The position numbers were made by a program, and so were the translations under genes. A DNA stretch of 35,716 nt from CAYXRK01 sp964467615. Its GTDB lineage: Bacteria; Hydrogenedentota; Hydrogenedentia; Hydrogenedentales; GCA-2746185. This document shows positions 8,049 through 16,088 of this stretch, piece after piece; position 1 is the stretch's first letter; each line of letters starts with the position of its first letter. The notes beneath the pieces were generated by a model. That model made no database searches. It worked only from the letters and a program-made list of their open reading frames with translations, and was not told the origin of the DNA. The stretch is taken from positions 1 to 35,716 of the forward strand of contig CAYXRK010000024.1 in the NCBI GenBank assembly GCA_964467615.1. The letters are read 5' to 3'.

Positions 8049-8629
8049 CGGGACTTCGCGTACGCCGGTTCGTTGCCAGGCTTCCACTTGATGTTGCACC
8101 CGATGCTGGGCTTTTGGTCTTGCGGCACTTGGCCATTCGCCAGCACTGCGTCAATCGCATCACGCAGATCCTTGCCGTTTAGCGGCTTGCCGTTTCCGGG
8201 CCTCGAATCGTCCAACTGGCCCCGATACACGAGCTTTCGTTGGGCATCGAACAGGAAGATATCGGGCGTGCAGGCCGCCGAGTATGCCTTCGCGATGGCC
8301 TGTGTCTCGTCGTAGAGATACGGAAACGTGTAGCCCCGATTCGCGGCCTCGGCTTTCATCGGTTCCAGGCCGTCGTCAGGATGGCTCTCTGCGCTGTTCG
8401 AACTTATCGCGACAATGCCGGCGCCTTTTCCAGCGTAGTCCTTGCCGATCCTCGCCAATTCCGGCGCGACATGCTTCACGTACGGGCAGTGATTGCAAAT
8501 GAACATCACGAGCAATGCCCGCTTCTCGGCGAAATCGCGTAGCGAGACGACTTGTCCATTCGTATCCGGCAAGGAAAAATCCGGCGCGAGCGTACCCAGC
8601 GCCAGCATCGTCGAAGGTGTCAACGCCAT
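8045..8629 (-). CDS. Thioredoxin-like redoxin (AhpC/TSA superfamily, PRX-like)
   Basis: A 194-residue thioredoxin-fold protein. Residues 12-35 (LGTLAPDFSLPDTNGQVVSL) are the usual AhpC/TSA opening. The active region is ICNHCPYV with C45 and C48, a CxxC site typical of the PRX-like 1 group, followed by cis-Pro region TPDIFLFD near residue 120. It probably reduces peroxides or disulfides in the cytosol; no signal peptide is present. ATG 8629 has GGAGGG 8 bases upstream. Transcribed alone, tail to tail with the RlmB gene. Confidence 0.87.
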   Translation of the reverse strand: MALTPSTMLALGTLAPDFSLPDTNGQVVSLRDFAEKRALLVMFICNHCPYVKHVAPELARIGKDYAGKGAGIVAISSNSAESHPDDGLEPMKAEAANRGYTFPYLYDETQAIAKAYSAACTPDIFLFDAQRKLVYRGQLDDSRPGNGKPLNGKDLRDAIDAVLANGQVPQDQKPSIGCNIKWKPGNEPAYAKSR

Positions 8630-8742
8630 TTTCGATACCCTCCAACTTAGTTAAACATCACCGTGATCGCGCAGCGCAGCGCAACTTCGCCTTCCACTTC
8701 CCCATTGGCGCCGCTGCCGCGAATGCCCCGCGCACACGCGAT

Positions 8743-9189
8743 TCAGTCCTTTGCGGACAAAACCACCAATGCACTCTGGTTAGCGCTGTTCGCGGGAAGA
8801 AGCGCCGCTACGCCGCGGTCCAGCGTGACCAGTTTTCCTTTGCGGTGAATAGCCAGACCGAGAAGATAGGCGTCGGTGATCTGGCTATGGCTGACGAGCA
8901 ATCCAGCGGGTATCTGATCGTCTCGCAACGCAATGTCGTCCGGCCAGAAGACGTGGTGCGCCTGAGTGACTAACCGCACGAGCAGGAGGAGCGCCTCTTT
9001 CGGTTCGACCGCTTCCCGGATACTCCGAGGATTGGAGGATACTCGGACGAAACCGCATTGAGTAAAAGGACAAGTTGCCCATCCCTCGGAGCGGTTCGCC
9101 GCGAACCACTTGTGTGCTACGCGATGGTGGACATGCGATGGCCATGCTAACGCGATCAGCATGTTCACGTCCAACAAGGCGGCGCTCAC
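8743..9189 (-). CDS. VapC-type PIN-domain toxin
   Basis: A 148-residue PIN-domain ribonuclease. Metal-site acidic residues are D7 (LLDVN), D106 (ITDAYLL) and D124 (TLDRG). At the second acidic position the sequence reads TQCGFVRV, with Gln45-region in place of Glu, as happens in one VapC subgroup. It would cleave RNA when freed from its antitoxin. The GTG start overlaps the antitoxin stop (GTGA), so the pair is coupled. It lies 113 bases upstream of the redoxin start on the same strand. Confidence 0.85.
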   Translation of the reverse strand: MSAALLDVNMLIALAWPSHVHHRVAHKWFAANRSEGWATCPFTQCGFVRVSSNPRSIREAVEPKEALLLLVRLVTQAHHVFWPDDIALRDDQIPAGLLVSHSQITDAYLLGLAIHRKGKLVTLDRGVAALLPANSANQSALVVLSAKD

Positions 9190-9416
9190 ATTTCGTCCTC
9201 TGACCTCTTAACGTCCTCCAAGGTGATGGGCCGCGCGCCTTTCGGTACTCGGAACACCGGGAAGCCATTTTTTCCCGCGGCGTCGACGCGCGAGGTAGCG
9301 TTTAGACCTCGGCGGGCCCAATCCGATAAGACTTGGCCGACTGACTTCGACTTGGCCCTGGCCAAGCTCTTCGCGGCGGCGAGCAGATCGTCATCTATGG
9401 TTAAGGTTGTCCTCAT
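9186..9416 (-). CDS. VapB-type ribbon-helix-helix antitoxin
   Basis: A 76-residue antitoxin. The N-terminal MRTTLTIDDDLLAAAKSLA is the classic ribbon-helix-helix DNA-binding segment of VapB-like proteins; the C-terminal part (about 45-76) is the flexible toxin-binding tail ending RSEDEM. It would bind and block the PIN toxin and repress its own promoter. ATG 9416 was chosen over GTG 9422 because relatives begin Met-Arg-Thr-Thr. No Shine-Dalgarno sequence precedes either codon. A 12-bp palindrome just upstream may be the operator. Confidence 0.85.
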   Translation of the reverse strand: MRTTLTIDDDLLAAAKSLARAKSKSVGQVLSDWARRGLNATSRVDAAGKNGFPVFRVPKGARPITLEDVKRSEDEM

Positions 9417-9424
9417 ATTCACAA

Positions 9425-9453
9425 GTATTTGCGATATAACATCATGATGTCAA
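9425..9453 (-). promoter_or_regulatory. Candidate promoter and operator of the VapBC-like pair
   Basis: On the minus strand a perfect TTGACA (9453-9448) is followed after 17 bases by a poor -10 (AAATAC, 9430-9425). The perfect palindrome ACATCATGATGT (9439-9450) overlaps the -35 box, a fitting site for the ribbon-helix-helix antitoxin. The predicted transcript start is within a few bases of the ATG. Confidence 0.45.
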
Positions 9454-9482
9454 GATGCGAAGACATCGTCCTGCGCGAACGC

Positions 9483-10331
9483 CTACAACCGGACCAGCGT
9501 CGCGCTCACCTCCCACAGTCGCGCGGCAAGTGCTTCATCCTGCGCGGTGCGCGAGGGATCTATGCACCGATTGTTCTTGTAATAACCGCCGCTTTTCCCC
9601 TCCACCTCGGGGCTCGTCGCGAGATAAACAATCCTATCGCCGCCCTGTTCGGCCGAGATCAGGAAGAGTTTATAGACGGCAAAGATTGGACGGGGAATCG
9701 CGGGCGCCTTCGACCAGAAGTTCGTCAGCACGACGCCTGGATGCATGCTATTGACGGTGACGCCTTTCCCTTCGAGCAAGCTCGACAAGCGATTCGAGAA
9801 GAGGACGTTGGCGAGCTTCGAGCGGTAGTAGGACTTGATCGCGGAAAAGCCGCCGTTCTCGTATTGGAGATTCTCGAAGTCTATTTTGCCACGAACATGA
9901 CCGCCGCTGCTGACGACTACCGCGCGTGACGGCGCGCTCTTCTCCAGTAAGTCCAACAGGAGATTCGTGAGCAGAAAGTATCCCAAATGGTTCACGGCGA
10001 ACGTCTGTTCGAGACCGTCCTCGGTAAGGATGCGCTCTCTGCAAATTGTCCCCGCGTTGTTGACGAGAATGTCGAGCCGCGAATTCTCCGCCCGATACAC
10101 CGCGGCCAATGCGCGCACCCCAGCCTGTGACGAGAAATCGCACAACAGCAGGCGGACCTTCTCGGAGCCGGAGCGCGCCTTCACGTCCTTCAGCGCCGCC
10201 TCGCCTCGTTGCAGATCGCGAGCGACCATGACCACATCGGCCCCCATTCGCGCGGTCTTCACGGCCGCTTCGAGTCCGATTCCGGAACTGGCCCCGGTGA
10301 TGAGCGCCGTTTTTCCGTTCAAGTCTGCCAT
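9483..10331 (-). CDS. Short-chain dehydrogenase/reductase, retinol-dehydrogenase-like
   Basis: A 282-residue Rossmann-fold NAD(P)-dependent oxidoreductase. The cofactor motif TGASSGIG lies at 12-19, NNAG at 91-94, catalytic Ser at about 141, and the YxxxK pair at Y168 and K172 (SYYRSK). The sequence resembles the retinol dehydrogenase/WW-domain oxidoreductase group, whose bacterial members have no fixed substrate. I chose ATG 10331 (GAGGGG nearby) over ATG 10355, which lacks a ribosome binding site. It appears monocistronic; a substrate link to the methyltransferase or lipid genes is not supported. Confidence 0.87.
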   Translation of the reverse strand: MADLNGKTALITGASSGIGLEAAVKTARMGADVVMVARDLQRGEAALKDVKARSGSEKVRLLLCDFSSQAGVRALAAVYRAENSRLDILVNNAGTICRERILTEDGLEQTFAVNHLGYFLLTNLLLDLLEKSAPSRAVVVSSGGHVRGKIDFENLQYENGGFSAIKSYYRSKLANVLFSNRLSSLLEGKGVTVNSMHPGVVLTNFWSKAPAIPRPIFAVYKLFLISAEQGGDRIVYLATSPEVEGKSGGYYKNNRCIDPSRTAQDEALAARLWEVSATLVRL

Positions 10332-10488
10332 GTTACCCCTCTGCGCATCCGCCATTTCAGGAGTGTGTTCGTAGCATGCCGACCCAACCAGCCTTGATCC
10401 GACGAACGATCACTCTGGACTATTCCGTCCGCCGATTGCTACCGTGTAGTCTCTTCGACCCATACGCTTTAGATAAGGATTCGCGGCC

Positions 10489-10959
10489 ATGCCCAAGAAA
10501 CTCGCGTTCGCAGTTGCGCTGTGTTTGATGTTCGCGCTCAACCCATCTCAAGGAGAATCTGCAGTGGCGCCATCGGAGAAAGCGAAGGAATCACTCGATC
10601 ATTATTTTCAGGCCTGGAACACGCCGGATGAGGCGGCGCGGCGCGCGCACCTCGAGGCGGGCTGGGCCGAAAACGCTACGTATACGGACCCGACGGCGGA
10701 CGTGCACGGGCGCGAGGGACTGGTCAAACATATTGCGGGCTTTCTGGGGAACCCGGCGATGAAGGGTTACTCGATTGTGCGCGTGACCGGAATCGATGTT
10801 CACCACCGTTCATTCCGGTTCAGTTGGGAAATGCGCGACCCTTCGGGCAAAACGCTCACCCCCGGTATCGACTACGGCGAATTCGACGACAATGGGATGA
10901 TTACGAAGATCGTCGGTTTCTTTGGGCCATATCCGGCGCTTGAAACCAAGGCGAACTGA
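10489..10959 (+). CDS. Exported SnoaL-like/NTF2-fold protein
   Basis: A 156-residue protein with a Sec signal peptide (residues 1-23, Lys-Lys then hydrophobic) and a SnoaL-like NTF2 cone fold. Family-like pieces are SLDHYFQAWNTPDEAARRAHLEAGW, the YTDPTADVHGREGL segment and the strand FRFSWEMRDPSGK. Such domains act as small-molecule isomerases or binding proteins; its ligand is unknown. AAGGA lies 9 bases before the ATG. Its last 150 bases lie opposite the end of the LRR gene frame on the minus strand; the SnoaL frame is the one with family character there. Confidence 0.83.
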   Translation: MPKKLAFAVALCLMFALNPSQGESAVAPSEKAKESLDHYFQAWNTPDEAARRAHLEAGWAENATYTDPTADVHGREGLVKHIAGFLGNPAMKGYSIVRVTGIDVHHRSFRFSWEMRDPSGKTLTPGIDYGEFDDNGMITKIVGFFGPYPALETKAN

Positions 10960-13914
10960 CGTGAGAGCGACAGTGGCGAATAGCAGGTAGCTCAAGTCGG
11001 GGTGGTTGGCTGTTGGGGGGAGTTGCCCTGCGGCGCAACCTTCGCCTTCACCCTCACCCTCACCCTCTCCTTCACCCGAGATCGGCGCACTGGCGGGGAC
11101 CATCAGGAATTCGGCGACGCGCTGATCGGACAGTCCCACGAGGATGGTCTGAGTTTGTTGATTGTATGCCGAGGCGGAAACGGTTAGGTCGTACTCGCCC
11201 GGCTCGACGACCAAGGCGTAGATGCCGTCGTCCCCGGCGCGCGGCGAGAGTTCGGCATCAGCGATAGTGAACGTCGGCGTAGCAATTGGTTCGTCCGTGG
11301 CAAAATCTGAAACGACGCAGAAAATTGCCGTGGGGAGCGCGAGTTTGTTGACCGGGATTCCCGAAACGCCTTTGATATCGGGGCAGGCGGCGTTGATCGA
11401 AACCAGGACGCCGCGGTCGAGCAACGCGGGGATATCGCTACACAAAACGTCCGTATCCGATTCAAGCGGATTCGCCCTTAAATTTAGCTCGTCACCCAAG
11501 CCGAGGCCGGGATTGTCGAGTAAGGGGCCGATATCCGCGACGAGGTTCGAACCGATGTCGAGGAAGAAGAGGTTATCGAGTCCGGCGAGCGCGGTCAGAT
11601 CCGAAACTCGGTTGCCGAACAGATCGAGTACGAACAACTCAGTCAAGCCGGCCAACGGCGAGATGTTCTCGATGCTTTCATTGAAGCTCAAGTTGAGACT
11701 CAATAGCTGGGTCATTGACGAGAGAGGGGTGATGTCCGAAATGCTGTTGCCGCTTGCATCGAGCGTGCGAAGGGAGGTAGTGCCGACGAGCGAACTGATA
11801 TCGGCGATGGCATTGTCCGCGAACCGCAGTTTCTTCAATTGCGGCAAACTCAGCAGAGGGTCGATGCTCGCAACTTGATTGCCGGATATGTCTAACTCGA
11901 CAAGTTCCGACAGACCGGCCAAGGCGTCCACATTTCCGATTTCGTTTTCGGCGAGATCGAGGCGACTCAGGCGTTCGAGGGATGAACACGGGCCGATATC
12001 GACGATTTGGTTGCCGGAAATCCGGAGATCGGTCAATAGAGACAAATTCATCAGCGTTGTGATGTCGGAGATTTGATTGTCGGAAAGGCGTAGCGCGCGC
12101 AACGAAGTCAGGGCGCCAATCGGGCTGATGTCGATGATGAAGTTTCCCGATAGGCCGAGTTCGGACAGTGAGGTCGATTCTCGCAAAGGGCCAAGATCGT
12201 CGACTTCGTTGTTCGAGAGAAAGAGGGATTCCAGAAAGTTCAGTCCCGCCAGGGGCGCTATGTCATTGATGTGATTGGCGGAGAGGCTGAGATCCGTGAG
12301 CGAGGTTAACATAGCCAACGCGCTGATGTCCGCGATTTCGTTCCGCGACGCGTAGAAGGTGCGCAATGCAGTCAGATTCTCCAGCGCGTTAATGTCGGTG
12401 AATAGGTTGTTCGAGGCGTTCAAATACGTCAACGCGGTCACGTTTCCGAGGGGCGCGATATCCACGATTTGGTTGTACGAAACGTCGAGATTTGTAAGCG
12501 CGGTCAAGTTGCCCAACGCGGCGACGCCGGTGATTTGGTTTCCAGACAGAATGAGGTTGTCCAGCGCGGTCATGTTTTGCAGCGGGGCCACGTCGGCCAC
12601 GTGGTTCTCGAACAGGTCGAGATAGGTCAAGGACGTCAAATTGCTCAAGGGGCTTATGTCGGTCACTTCGCAGCCGAAGAGGTCGAGATGCGCCAGCGAC
12701 GTAAGTTCGGCGAGAGGACCAACGTCCGCGACCCGGTTGCCGAACAGACCAAGATGAGTCAGCGATGTCATGCCCGCGAGGGGGCCCACGTCGGTTACGC
12801 TGCTGCCAAACAGTTCCAAATAGGTCAGCGACGTCAGGCCGGAGAGAGGCGCCAGGTCCGTTAGGCGGCCGCGGGTCAGGTCGAGATACGTAAGCGACGT
12901 GAGGCGCTCAAGAGCCGAAGCGTCGGCAATCGGACTGCCATAGAGGTTAAGCTCCGTCAGTTGAGTCAAATTCGCGAGCGGGCCAATGTCGGTGATTTCA
13001 TTTACGAAGAGATCGAGGAGGGTCAGTGAAGTCAGCCCGGCCAATGCGTCGATGGCCGTGATCCGGTTGCTCGACAGATCCAAGCGAATCAGCGATGTCA
13101 TTCCGGCCAGCGCCCCTATGTCCTCGATCAAATTGTCGGATAAATCCAAATCGATGAGTAACGTCAGCGGTGCGAGAGGTTGAATACTCGAGATTTTATT
13201 GTTGTCCAGATCGAGCTCGGTCAGCGAGACTAGCGTTGCCAATCCGCCGATGTCGGCGATTCGATTTTCGTTCAGGCGAAGTTCGGTGAGCGACGTAAGC
13301 GAGGCGAGCGGGCCGGTGTCCGATATCTCGTTTCTGGCAAGATCGAGAAAGGTCAACGCGCTCAGCGAGGCAAGCGGGCCAATACCCGCGATGGGATTGT
13401 CGCTCATATAGAGATATTCCAACGAGGTCAGGTTGGCCAGGCCGCCTATGTCGGAGATGCCGGTGTCCGAAAGGTCGAGATCGGTGAGAATGGCGAGCGG
13501 TGTGAGGGGAGCGAGGCCGGCGATCGGATTGCCCGATAGATAAAGAAAGGTCAGAAGGGTCAGCGCTGACACCGGGCTGATGTCGCTGATCTGGTTGTCC
13601 GATAGATCGAGAAAGTCGAGCTGGCGCAACGCGGCAAGCGGACCGATGTCCGTGATTTGATTTCCGGCAAGCTTGAGAACCGTCAGATTTGTTGCGGCTT
13701 GTATTCCGTCCAGATTGTCAATGCCTAAGTTTTCCGCGGAAAGAAAGCCCATCGACGCCATGTCCGTTTCGGTGATGTCGCCCGTGGGCATTTCGAGGCG
13801 AGCGCGGACGGCGGCTTCGAGGTTGGGGTTCGCGAACGTGACGGCGGTTTGCGATTGCGCCAGGGGCGATGCCGCAAACGCGAAAAGCATTAACGCCCTC
13901 GATTGGCTTGTCAT
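10810..13914 (-). CDS. Giant secreted leucine-rich-repeat protein (internalin-like) with Glu-Gly/Cys/TM/Arg tail
   Basis: A 1034-residue protein: signal peptide (1-21), LRR cap (VTFANPNLEAAVRARLEMP), then about 33 SDS22-like 22-residue repeats (LTxLDLSxNxIxDIxPLAxL) to about residue 800. A beta-sandwich region like carboxypeptidase-regulatory/PEGA domains follows (about 845-935). The tail has a Glu-Gly repeat, C960, a hydrophobic helix (about 975-990) and KRR (992-994), the layout of a C-terminal surface-sorting signal. It is probably a surface binding or adhesion protein. The frame runs 40 residues beyond KRR, antisense to the SnoaL gene, which suggests a lost stop codon. ATG 13914 has GGAG 9 bases upstream. 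Repeat DNA is strongly 66-base periodic. Confidence 0.85.
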   Translation of the reverse strand: MTSQSRALMLFAFAASPLAQSQTAVTFANPNLEAAVRARLEMPTGDITETDMASMGFLSAENLGIDNLDGIQAATNLTVLKLAGNQITDIGPLAALRQLDFLDLSDNQISDISPVSALTLLTFLYLSGNPIAGLAPLTPLAILTDLDLSDTGISDIGGLANLTSLEYLYMSDNPIAGIGPLASLSALTFLDLARNEISDTGPLASLTSLTELRLNENRIADIGGLATLVSLTELDLDNNKISSIQPLAPLTLLIDLDLSDNLIEDIGALAGMTSLIRLDLSSNRITAIDALAGLTSLTLLDLFVNEITDIGPLANLTQLTELNLYGSPIADASALERLTSLTYLDLTRGRLTDLAPLSGLTSLTYLELFGSSVTDVGPLAGMTSLTHLGLFGNRVADVGPLAELTSLAHLDLFGCEVTDISPLSNLTSLTYLDLFENHVADVAPLQNMTALDNLILSGNQITGVAALGNLTALTNLDVSYNQIVDIAPLGNVTALTYLNASNNLFTDINALENLTALRTFYASRNEIADISALAMLTSLTDLSLSANHINDIAPLAGLNFLESLFLSNNEVDDLGPLRESTSLSELGLSGNFIIDISPIGALTSLRALRLSDNQISDITTLMNLSLLTDLRISGNQIVDIGPCSSLERLSRLDLAENEIGNVDALAGLSELVELDISGNQVASIDPLLSLPQLKKLRFADNAIADISSLVGTTSLRTLDASGNSISDITPLSSMTQLLSLNLSFNESIENISPLAGLTELFVLDLFGNRVSDLTALAGLDNLFFLDIGSNLVADIGPLLDNPGLGLGDELNLRANPLESDTDVLCSDIPALLDRGVLVSINAACPDIKGVSGIPVNKLALPTAIFCVVSDFATDEPIATPTFTIADAELSPRAGDDGIYALVVEPGEYDLTVSASAYNQQTQTILVGLSDQRVAEFLMVPASAPISGEGEGEGEGEGEGCAAGQLPPTANHPDLSYLLFATVALTSVRLGFKRRIWPKETDDLRNHPIVVEFAVVDTGGERFARRVAHFPTEPE

Positions 13915-13988
13915 CGTGATGCACTCCGCTTTGTCGCCCAGGATCCGTTTGCGGATTTTACATTACGCGGAGAAGGCGAGGTGCGTTG

Positions 13989-15155
13989 CTACGACTCCTG
14001 CAGGCGCTTCTTGTCGTCGCCTTTGAGGAGGGTGTGGGCTTCTTCGAGGGCGGCGGGGATTTTGGCGGCGTGTTTTGCGCCGTTGAGGGCGGCGGCCAGC
14101 GCCTGTTTGTCGAAGGTTTCGGCTTTTCCGCCGGGGAACCAATGGCCGCCGTTGCCGAGCATGTTGTAGCGCATCTTGCCGTATTCGATCATGTCGTAGG
14201 CGAGGGCGAGGTTGCGCAGGCGAAGTATCCAGCGGGCGTTCATGCCGCCGGGCACGGCGTTCCATTCGGGTACGCCTTCGTGCCACGAGGCCGCCCAGTC
14301 GTCGCCGAGGGTCTTGGCCATTTCATCTTCGAGGCGCTTGACGATCGGGCGGACGTGATCCCATGCGCAATCGAGTTTGGCGATGGTGTCCACGTGGATG
14401 TCGAAGTCCTCGTGGCGCGATACGCCGCAACTGAGCGTGTGGACTTCGGGGTGCGCGAGACAGAACAGGCCGTTGAACACCATGGGGTGGAGCGGCGCGG
14501 TCAACTCGACGAGTTTGGCGCTGGGCCGGTACAGTAGGCCGCCTTTGTCGTTCGGACTGATGATGAATACGCCCATGTCGTGGCGTTTGGCGGCCTCGAT
14601 GCTGGGCCAGTTGTCCTGGAAGAAGTAGTACCAGTGCAAGTTGACGTGGTCGAATGCGCCGCTGTTGATCGCGGCGCTGATGTCAGCTTCGAGGCCGTGG
14701 GTCGAGAAGCCGATGTCGCGAATGCGGCCTTCCTTTTTCCAGGCGAGGGCGGTGTCCATGCACTTCATTGCGTCGTCGAGCAGAGCGGTGTTGTTGACTC
14801 CGTGAAACGAGAAGACGTCGATGTAATCGAGCTGCAAGAGCGACATGCTTTGCTCGAACGTGTCGATAAACTTTTTGACGTCGCTCATCGGGCCGACTTT
14901 TGTCTGGACCAGGATTTGATCGCGCGGCAGTTGCGGCAGGATCTTGCCGAGTTGGTATTCGCTCGTGCCGTACCCGCGGGCGGTCTCGAAGTGCGTGATG
15001 CCGAGGTCGATGGCTTTGCGGATACAGGCTTCGAGGTCGCGCTGGCGGTCTTCGGGGACGGGGTCGCCCGTTTTCCAGGACTGTTGGAACCGCATGCCGC
15101 CGCAACTGATGACGGGCATTTTGAATTCGGTCTTGCCAAATCGCCGGTAGTGCAT
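13989..15155 (-). CDS. Aldo/keto reductase family protein
   Basis: A 388-residue TIM-barrel NAD(P)H-dependent oxidoreductase. The AKR catalytic tetrad can be placed: E57 (HFETARGYG, Glu where Asp is usual), Y62, K86 (VQTKVG) and H118 (FSFHGVNN). The C-terminal part (from about 280) is longer than in simple AKRs and resembles the C-terminal extension seen in the AKR group that also has ferredoxin-like tails, but no Cys cluster is present, so no iron-sulfur site is claimed. ATG 15155 has GGGAGAGG 7 bases upstream; the upstream ATGs in the frame lack it. Transcribed on the same strand as the LRR gene, 74 bases away. Confidence 0.85.
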   Translation of the reverse strand: MHYRRFGKTEFKMPVISCGGMRFQQSWKTGDPVPEDRQRDLEACIRKAIDLGITHFETARGYGTSEYQLGKILPQLPRDQILVQTKVGPMSDVKKFIDTFEQSMSLLQLDYIDVFSFHGVNNTALLDDAMKCMDTALAWKKEGRIRDIGFSTHGLEADISAAINSGAFDHVNLHWYYFFQDNWPSIEAAKRHDMGVFIISPNDKGGLLYRPSAKLVELTAPLHPMVFNGLFCLAHPEVHTLSCGVSRHEDFDIHVDTIAKLDCAWDHVRPIVKRLEDEMAKTLGDDWAASWHEGVPEWNAVPGGMNARWILRLRNLALAYDMIEYGKMRYNMLGNGGHWFPGGKAETFDKQALAAALNGAKHAAKIPAALEEAHTLLKGDDKKRLQES

Positions 15156-15248
15156 GAGTGGGCCTCTCCCGCAGGACGTCATGTTCGCAAACTGGCGGGC
15201 GGGGTGCAAGGTAGGTGCGAGTTTGCGGATTGACGTTGAGGTTTGGAT

Positions 15249-15272
15249 AGAGATTCTTGTTCAGAATGACAG
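15249..15272. repeat. agattctt...agaatgacag repeat, short copy
   Basis: agagattctt, two bases, then tcagaatgacag. The flanks match the longer copy at 15980-16018, but the central hairpin is missing. Similar sequences are known as dispersed palindromic repeats in many bacterial and metagenomic contigs. Confidence 0.55.
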
Positions 15273-15979
15273 TTGGTCGGTGTTTTGAGACAACTTCTAC
15301 AACTTGGGAAACGCACTTGCCGGCAAAGGCCGCGAAGCCAGACCCCCTACCCCAATACTGGCCCTCGCTGTCTCGGTCGATACACGCAGAACCGCGTGCG
15401 CTGTCCGCACCTGGGCTTCGCGCTTCGCACCGCTGCCATATTCCTGGAAACGGGACGATTGGGGCGCGTTTACTCCCTCGTCAACACGCGTTTCGGTCAA
15501 TAAAACAGGCCCTTTTTCAAAAAACATGGTCAACACCAAGTGTTACATATATAGGCCCGGTTCCCACATCGCCGGTTCCCGAGACGCCACGATCCCACGA
15601 GTGGCCGAAATCGGCGCTTTTTCGGGAGTTAACCCGCCGAAATCGCGACTTTTGGGGCTCAATATCGGAGAAAAAGGCATGAAAAGGAGACCACTGATCG
15701 ACGCAAGTCCAATGATATCAACGGTCGACACCCTCTATCCGGCCCGCTCCGGCCTCGACAGGCCGCCGTAAAATTCATTTCACGTAAAAGGATTTTTACG
15801 GGCGCCCGTGGTGATGACCAACCCTGTTCGCCCTTCCCGCGTCCAGGACACCTCGTCTCTTGGCGGATCGATTGATATGGAGTACAGAATGTTTAATACT
15901 AATGCTAGATTACTAATTAGCAGATGGACACCGAGCAAACGGCCCGTTTGCGCGTTTACCCCAGGGTCGAGGCTTCGGT

Positions 15980-16018
15980 AGAGATTCTTCATCCGCTGCG
16001 GCGGATTCGGAATGACAG
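15980..16018. repeat. agattctt...aatgacag repeat, long copy with hairpin
   Basis: agagattcttc, then the hairpin atccgc-tgcg-gcggat (15991-16006), then tcggaatgacag. It lies in the same orientation as the short copy at 15249-15272, so the two bracket the gene-free stretch as direct repeats. Confidence 0.55.
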
Positions 16019-16088
16019 AATCGTGATCTGGACTTTGGGATGCGAGGCTTCTTGCTCCGAGGCGCGCCGGTTTCAGTCGAAACAGGCG

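Larger units (their letters stand above)
15156..16088. other. Gene-free stretch of about 930 bases
   Basis: No frame on either strand has recognisable protein character or a good ribosome binding site; the longest (15304-15771, plus strand) is rich in Arg/Pro/Ser with no domain. Both ends carry a copy of the agattctt...agaatgacag repeat. Other palindromes are cgtaaaa/ttttacg (15783-15800) running into acgggcgcccgt (15798-15809), and ctaattag near 15911-15918 within an AT-rich patch (about 15885-15925) that contrasts with its surroundings. A hairpin with stem parts gcgcc/ggcgc and gtttc/gaaac (16064-16089) overlaps the stop of the VWA gene but lacks a T-run. Decayed mobile DNA is a reasonable guess. 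Confidence 0.5.

Noticed and set aside
8647..8742. Short open stretch directly after the VapC stop, in the same frame, ending in a TAA
   Set aside because: It has no start codon of its own and is only about 31 codons; its protein-like look (GEVEGEVALRCAITVMFN) is too short to support a truncated gene.
11550..13720. Regularly spaced DNA repeats that might look like a CRISPR array
   Set aside because: The 66-base period is in frame and encodes 22-residue leucine-rich repeats; there are no constant direct repeats with unique spacers.
15304..15771. Possible small gene in the long gene-free stretch
   Set aside because: Arg/Pro/Ser-rich product, no ribosome binding site, no recognisable domain, and several competing frames over the same bases.
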